Below, piece by piece: positions 58,301 to 64,000 of a stretch of 64,000 bases of DNA (the stretch's first letter is position 1; every line of letters begins with the position of its first letter). The stretch covers positions 1-64,000 of the forward strand of contig JAHQIW010007153.1 of the NCBI GenBank assembly GCA_019055375.1, in the 5' to 3' direction. The notes under the pieces are model-generated. The model saw nothing but the letters and a program-made list of their open reading frames with translations. It was not told the origin of the DNA and did no database searches. The DNA is from Parelaphostrongylus tenuis (taxonomy: Eukaryota > Nematoda > Chromadorea > Rhabditida > Metastrongylidae). The position numbers were made by a program, and so were the translations under genes.

Positions 58301-60380
58301 GAACATAGAAAAGAGCAGTCAACATCGAAAAAATATAGTTTGTCCGTATCGACGAAGAGAGACAATTGCTTTTTTGCAGTCACGATGAAAGTGACGATTG
58401 GCCGACAGATCTAAACAAGCTGAAGATACAGCTAAAAGTGAAAATGTGACCAATCGCGTTCTTTTCGATCCGTAACGGAACAGTGACGGTTCAGCAACAA
58501 AGACAATCATGGAACAAAATAATTGCACTTGCCATAAGGAGAGAAAGAAATAACAGCGTAAGAAAAAGAAAGAGAGAGTGCTGGTGTTTTGCAGATTTTC
58601 TCTGAGAATAGTGTGAAACTGAAATTCGGAGGGACAGGAAGGCATTGTTGTTGAACTCGGGCGAATTGGAACACATAAAAGAGAACATCCAGAGATCTGA
58701 AGTGGACATCTATTAAAGAGGAGAGTGAGAGAAGGAGTAAGGAAATCTACTGAGGGGAAAGAGGATGACTAGACCGTCTGAAATTATGAATAGCAATTAA
58801 TGCGAAGTTCCATTGAAGCTGATATTCATCGTATGTGAAGATATGGAACATAACGGAACCAGTTCTATAAGAGCGGCTCTCTTGTCCACTTCGACAATCG
58901 GCAACAAAGATCGTGTTTGGCTCTATGCGATTAGTTCACCGGTATCCATACGAGTAGTGAAAACAGAATCATATGAACAGCGTACTTGTTTTTATGTGAT
59001 AACATGCTTTTCATCAACAACACTTTACCACAGTTGTATAAGGACTCGGCTGAATAGGGGCTAAATTCAACAGAGTGTAAAGAAAGGATGTTCACTTGAA
59101 TAACAAAAATGTTGGAGCTATTGTCGTTGTCGTCCCTTTAGAGCTTTGCCGCGCATTAGACTTTACCAAGGATCGTATAAGTGTTTGATGCATATTGTCT
59201 TACATAATAACACACGTCGGTCTATCTATGTTGATGCTGCTATCCCCCCAAACAAGTTTAGTGCCAATTTTTCTACTCTGAAAGGACGGAGTACTTGTTG
59301 AGCTTCAGGCACAAAATAAGCCTGACCGATCTAGTGCGCATTGCAGACCGCCACTAATCACTAAGCCACATTGCTAGCTCAAATATGGACAATTACCGTT
59401 TTCACATATCGAGTAGGTGGTATCAATTCTTCACTTCCTTTTGTTGCCTTGTGACTACTATCCATTTAGGTCTTTAGGTAAATGTCCGATTTCCTTAGCA
59501 GACTAAGAATCCGTCCTTTTTTCGATCAATAGGGTCCTGAGTACTGATTGTGCCTTGTTTCTTTTGAAATCCAGACAAAGGAGTATTGATGTTTTTGAGA
59601 TTTCCATCACAATCTACTACACTTCTCTTTATTCTTTCAAGAGCTACAATGATTCCTTCGATTTGTTAGTCACCAATTGAAGACAACGCAATTCTAGTAA
59701 CCTAGTAACCTAGAAGAGTCAGTGGTAAAGACGTAGTAACCGTGACCACATCTAGTTTACTGATGAAACTTCAGTACAGCATTCTTCTTCAGTCATGAAT
59801 TCCATTTTTCAAAGTCACTTTGCTGTCAGATTTGCTGAGCAATTAAATGAATACATCCATAACTCAAAGCAATTGTTATGGAGTATAGAATGCCTTCAAA
59901 AATGTAATAAACAGAAGACGTCCTTCAAGTGGAGCAGTTGAGAAAATCACCTCGTGACCAAAATGTTTAGTCCTCTCAAGAATTATTTCCTATGAATAAA
60001 GCATAAAACGTTTGACAAAAATATCAAGAAATCTGCCACTTTTCGTACTTGCAATAAGTATGAAGGAATGAGTGAAAATTTTGAAGGATTGCATTTGGAT
60101 CACTCTGCAAAAAAGCCATTGTCTACTCAGAATACGTCGAGAATAATAGGATCAAATTCTTCAGTTAGCTGAAAGATTTCTCTTTAATCTTATTCTCTTC
60201 ATATGGCAAAATTATAGAACTAAGGAAAACATGGTGAAACCTTTGTTATAAAGAATGCTATACTCTACTACAACATGGAAGCATATGCACATTGATGAGC
60301 TTCTTTTATTTAAGCTTTTTTAGCAGTGTTTCAATACTATAACTATGTATCCAACAATGTTGAGTAGCATGCAATACTCT
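55400..60380. other. Mostly unassigned sequence
   Basis: Diffuse, old repeat pieces recur here (for example 'gagctatcgaatgaatag' at 58080, related to 21460 and 45670; 'gagtgttagtaatcattcg' at 55690, related to 33845). Frames of 60-133 codons exist but none shows a motif, signal peptide or splice context strong enough to call a gene. Confidence 0.4.
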
Positions 60381-60403
60381 CTATATCAAGCGGATGCGGA
60401 GCC

Positions 60404-60580
60404 ATGTTTCACCCTCACGGGGGGTTCGTGCCATCGCACACCGAGGTCATCGGTGCAGTTGCTCATGCTGTAGGAGATATCGAAAGTGTCAGCATCCAAC
60501 CGTCAGACTGTCATCGGGTCTGGTCTGGTAGAATATCTGCATCAAACCCACCTAAACTGACAGCAAATGAATGTATTTAG
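60404..60580 (+). CDS. Hypothetical short coding-like ORF (58 codons)
   Basis: The frame begins MFHPHGGFVPSHTEVIGAVA and continues in balanced, GC-richer codons (VSIQPSDCHRVWSGR) to a stop at 60578, in a region where the flanks are AT-rich and full of stops. The frame is open about 14 codons further upstream, with no clear acceptor. It might be an exon, a transposon relic or chance; the family is not recognised. Confidence 0.25.
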   Translation: MFHPHGGFVPSHTEVIGAVAHAVGDIESVSIQPSDCHRVWSGRISASNPPKLTANECI

Positions 60581-60639
60581 TCTATAAGAAACTCTTCTTT
60601 TCCGGTTTTTTAGCACGGGGATGTTGACGAAACAAATCT

Positions 60640-60845
60640 GGTGCGATGTAATGCAGTGGTTTAAGGTGCCCTAAACACATGCTTGATCAGTGATTCGATC
60701 CCATAAACTGATATATTCATCAAGGTCATCGCGAGTCATTGTAAATACTAGATGTATATTTACTCAGCTTTAACGATGCTCAATGGACTCAAATGCATGA
60801 CTTAATTCTCAGATCTTGTCAACGCTCAGAGCGTTGAAGTTTTAT
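60640..60845 (+). repeat. tRNA-derived SINE, strongly degenerate
   Basis: 'atgcagtggtttaaggtgcc' (A box), 'gtgattcgatccc' (B box), 'aaggtcatcgcgagtcattg' and the end 'cttgtcaacgctcagagcg' keep the order of the family. Confidence 0.6.
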
Positions 60846-60849
60846 CCCA

Positions 60850-63770
60850 AAGTATTGAGTGCTATGGAAAGTTCTGAACCTTAGGCGAGAGCTCAACACG
60901 AAGGTGAGGAGTGGGGTTAACTCTCACTTAAGGTTTAGAGTTTCGAGTATCACTCCATACTACTGATAATGCACAGTTGTTCTTCCACTGCAAGAGATTT
61001 CCGTTCAATTAAAGGTCGTGTGGGACGGTGCATCACAAAAACAGAGGTTTGAACATGCAAACCAAAGAAAATTTGATAGATTGGAAATGTCAAGGTTAAA
61101 TAAAAGTCGGTCTGCTAGATCCAACAAACAAATTTCACATAGGAAAGGCCAATGTCATGCAACGACTGTGCCGAAGTTGCGAAAGCACAAAAGAGTATCA
61201 TTGAGTGAAATGAGCTTTCAATAAAAGTAAATAGGCATGGCTACTTATTAGTCTCTCTGGTAAGAGGAAGTAAATTAACTACTTTGTAGGAAGAGTAATA
61301 TGCCCTTTGCACGACTGAAGGCCACTAACATTCCTGTTCTGCCGCAAAGACGAGTGGACTCTTGATTGATGGTTAATTGATGAGTAGTAACTTTATTGTT
61401 CTTATTCGGCGAGTAGAGACGTTTCGATTTTCAGTCGTCAAATGAAAAATTTATTGACATTTACTTGAGTAACTTGACAACTAATGAGATTACGATATCA
61501 ACAGTGATTTGCAGTTGCTAGAACTAACTTGTTCTCCTGGTATTTGGACAGCTTTTCGCCGCAAAAGGGAATCGAGCATAAGATCTTTAAAAAGGCCAAA
61601 ATGGCTGCTTGTACCCTTATTTTCTAAATTCTATAAAGAGCATTTTTCCGCACTTTCCCCAAACCTTTTGCCATTGTGCTGCAATCTTGCCATCACTGAA
61701 GGCCTTAATCTATGCAGAACGAGTAGTTTGCCTAGATTTCTTTCATGATTGATATGCAAAACTTTCAATACTAAACGAGAGTTAACCTGTGCTTCGTTTA
61801 TACCGCTTGCCACACTCGGTATAGGTGAAATGCGCTCAACTCCCGCGTGGGGTTGAAAGCTTTACATATCACTTAGTTGTCTCATACGTGTAATAACAAT
61901 ATTGTAGTACTGCTGTGAATGACTAAAATAAGAAATTATTATTGTCAATCAAATCAAATTAGGTGATTATCACCACACTTCTCCTAGAAAAGTGGCGAGC
62001 TAAATCTATTTAGCAAAAAATCTTAGAGAATTCTCCGTTTTCACATGATTACGGCTTACACTCAGATGAACCATAAGGTGAAAGAAGAGACTGAGAGAAG
62101 CTATGCATTGCAGCCAAATACGAAGGTTGCGCTTGTCATATTTCCAGGAACAATAGATCATTACTTATACTTGATTCACCTACGATGTATGCTCAGATAG
62201 AGAAATACGGAATGTATGAAAACAGAAAAGAAGTGGTCAGTTAAGAAGGATTATGTTGAGTTCGTTCAATTGGAACCAAAATGTGAAAGTAATAGTGCAA
62301 TTGTTGATAAACTAGATTTCTGCTATGTGCATACAAAATAGAACTGGAATCATTGGCCGAGGATTTACGCAATAAACAGGTTAGAGGCTTACGATGCGTA
62401 AAGAGGATCGAGATAATCGCGGAAACTGGCCTTTGAACGAAAATCAAGATATCTTTGTCCTGTTGATTTTCCTCTGCAAAAAAGCGCTATTACCAGGAAA
62501 CATTAAGAATCAAAACAAGTTGCCTTTTTCATAGAGTTTCCATTGGAAATAAAATTGATTTTGAAGACAAATTTTCAGTCAGATTCAACATGCACAGTAT
62601 TTCTCTAGGTGCACTGATAGGCTAGCACATATTCTAAAACTTTGAGAATTTTTTTTGTGACATTACGCTGTTGTTGTAGAAATTTTATCACTTTTAGGTT
62701 ACGTTATAGTATAATCCATTTTATTTGACAGTTCGGCACCATCTCCTTCTGTGCTGATGCTTGACCCCGATGTATTCGATTCAGTGCAACTATAAAGACG
62801 GCTATTCGTCTTCAATCAAGCAACAAAATTCTGAAAAAGCCAGAATGTTACTTACTTGTAAGGTTTGGGGTTTCCTCATCAGCGCAAGAACAAACCAAAT
62901 CTTTTTATATGGGCGTTTATTGGTTATGGGCAAAATAGCTCGGTACTGATCTATAACTAAGGAATGCGCAATGCTTTCGGCTCCATTCGTGGCTTAGTAG
63001 AGGTGACTGAATAAATGTGTCACCTGTCGAGTTTCATGGAACATCAATGTATCCATCATTGTTGTTTTCATTTTTCCGGACGAGCGTGGTAGCAAGTTGC
63101 CGATAACAGGAAGTGTAGAATGAAAGAATTCATTTTAACAAAATCGTTACAAGTTCACGTATGAAGTTTCGGAACAGCCAAACTGAATAATATAACACCT
63201 TTTTTAATCGACTGTTTCCTTAAATCTTCATAAATAACACTCTTATATAATACTTGAAATGTTTTTAGCCGTTTTTGTACAATTCAAAGAATCTAGAACT
63301 CCAATTGATTTTCCACGTAGGATCTAATTCGACTGATTTTCTAAGAAGAGTATGAATAACAGCTCAACAAAAAAGGAATAATGACGTCTTTTCTAGTCCA
63401 AAGAAATGGTGACATGGCGTTTAATGAACCTACCTTCATTAAACTCAAGCTGATCGACTAACTGTAGCCCAAGACTAGCGTAGATGCTTTAATCCGGCTA
63501 CACTACATTGCCATTTATTAGTCTTAGTCTGAACGGACGTGTGGTATCGTTGATCTTTGAGTCATCAATGAATAGCGCACTTTATGCGAAAAAGGACGCT
63601 TGACTAACTTTTTTTAATGTTTGATTCAAGAAAATCGAACTCCTCTTCAGATCGCTTGACCTTGTACGATCCTTTCACTGACATTATTGAGCATCGCAAT
63701 TTGAAAGGGATCCGAATTCTATGTAGTAACCCATTGAAACAAAAAATCACAGAGGAAGCGATATTGATAA
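60850..63770. other. Intergenic, nothing recognised
   Basis: Several 60-80-codon frames (for example 61018-61224 and 61509-61748) lack motifs. No repeat of the families above was found. Confidence 0.4.
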
Positions 63771-63777
63771 TAGTAAA

Positions 63778-64000
63778 GGAAAGGTCTCACCATTGATCAA
63801 CCCCTGAAAGATCAGTCATGCCTTCGTTTTCCATTTTTAACTTCGTCTGAGGTGATTGAATGCAAATCTGGCCCTTACAATGACTCGTGGTGGCCTACCG
63901 CTGTTTCATTTCAGTGCGCTTACCTTCCTAAACACGTCTGGGACCACTGTGATACCAATTTACCGACCCTGGAGAGACGGATCGCTTAGTGAACCGTGAG
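63778..64000 (-). repeat. tRNA-derived SINE, running off the window
   Basis: Minus strand: 'gtcggtaaattggtatcac', 'gaggtaag..' region, 'aggccaccacgagtcattgt' and tail 'ctttcaggggttgatcaatgg'. The 5' promoter part lies beyond the window edge. Confidence 0.75.

Noticed and set aside
58319..58709. Two overlapping minus-strand frames with hydrophobic runs
   Set aside because: The hydrophobicity comes from a pyrimidine-rich tract (ctttctttttctt), which gives Phe/Leu/Ser runs by chance.

Overview
The window looks like nematode DNA, most plausibly from a strongylid (hookworm-like, clade V) species. It is AT-rich, with short exons (50-170 nt) separated by introns of 0.4-3.2 kb. Splice acceptors often end in TTTCAG or similar. 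One gene has a probable trans-splice acceptor 12 nt before its ATG. The intergenic and intronic DNA is packed with BEL/Pao, mariner, RTE-like, tRNA-derived SINE-like and fold-back elements. The species assignment is an inference; no species-diagnostic sequence is visible.

1-6943: a decayed BEL/Pao LTR retrotransposon on the minus strand, its left LTR cut by the window edge. It keeps one very long gag-protease-RT-RNase H frame but has lost most of integrase and env. 6944-13500: no host gene; a mariner with both terminal repeats (7767-9143), a SINE fragment, the 3' end of an RTE-like retrotransposon, a nested palindrome and a second tRNA-derived repeat.

13580-30210 (+): a complete 14-exon gene for a sodium-coupled excitatory amino acid transporter (SLC1/EAAT/GLT family, 555 aa predicted). 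All exon phases join and the total coding length is a multiple of three. Its introns carry SINE copies, fold-back elements and a direct-plus-inverted repeat array.

33366-40660 (-): a broken second copy of the same gene, tail-to-tail with the first. Recognisable are two diverged first exons, coding exon 2, the TM8 exon and the C-terminal tail exon. The ten exons between were not found, and the TM8 exon ends in a stop codon. The first exon is tandemly duplicated at both loci, so that duplication came before the inversion.

40690-48400: RTE-like fragments, a dead mariner and fold-back elements. 49749-53189 (-): a five-exon gene assembled by hand from short exons, predicted to encode a 170-aa type I membrane protein with a cysteine-rich ectodomain ending in CCG...CC just before the membrane segment. 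53300-64000: SINE copies, a mariner fragment, one fold-back element, a few coding-like scraps and long stretches where nothing is recognised. There are no rRNA genes or CRISPR arrays, and the only tRNA-shaped sequence that nearly folds (50707-50778) is probably a pseudogene.
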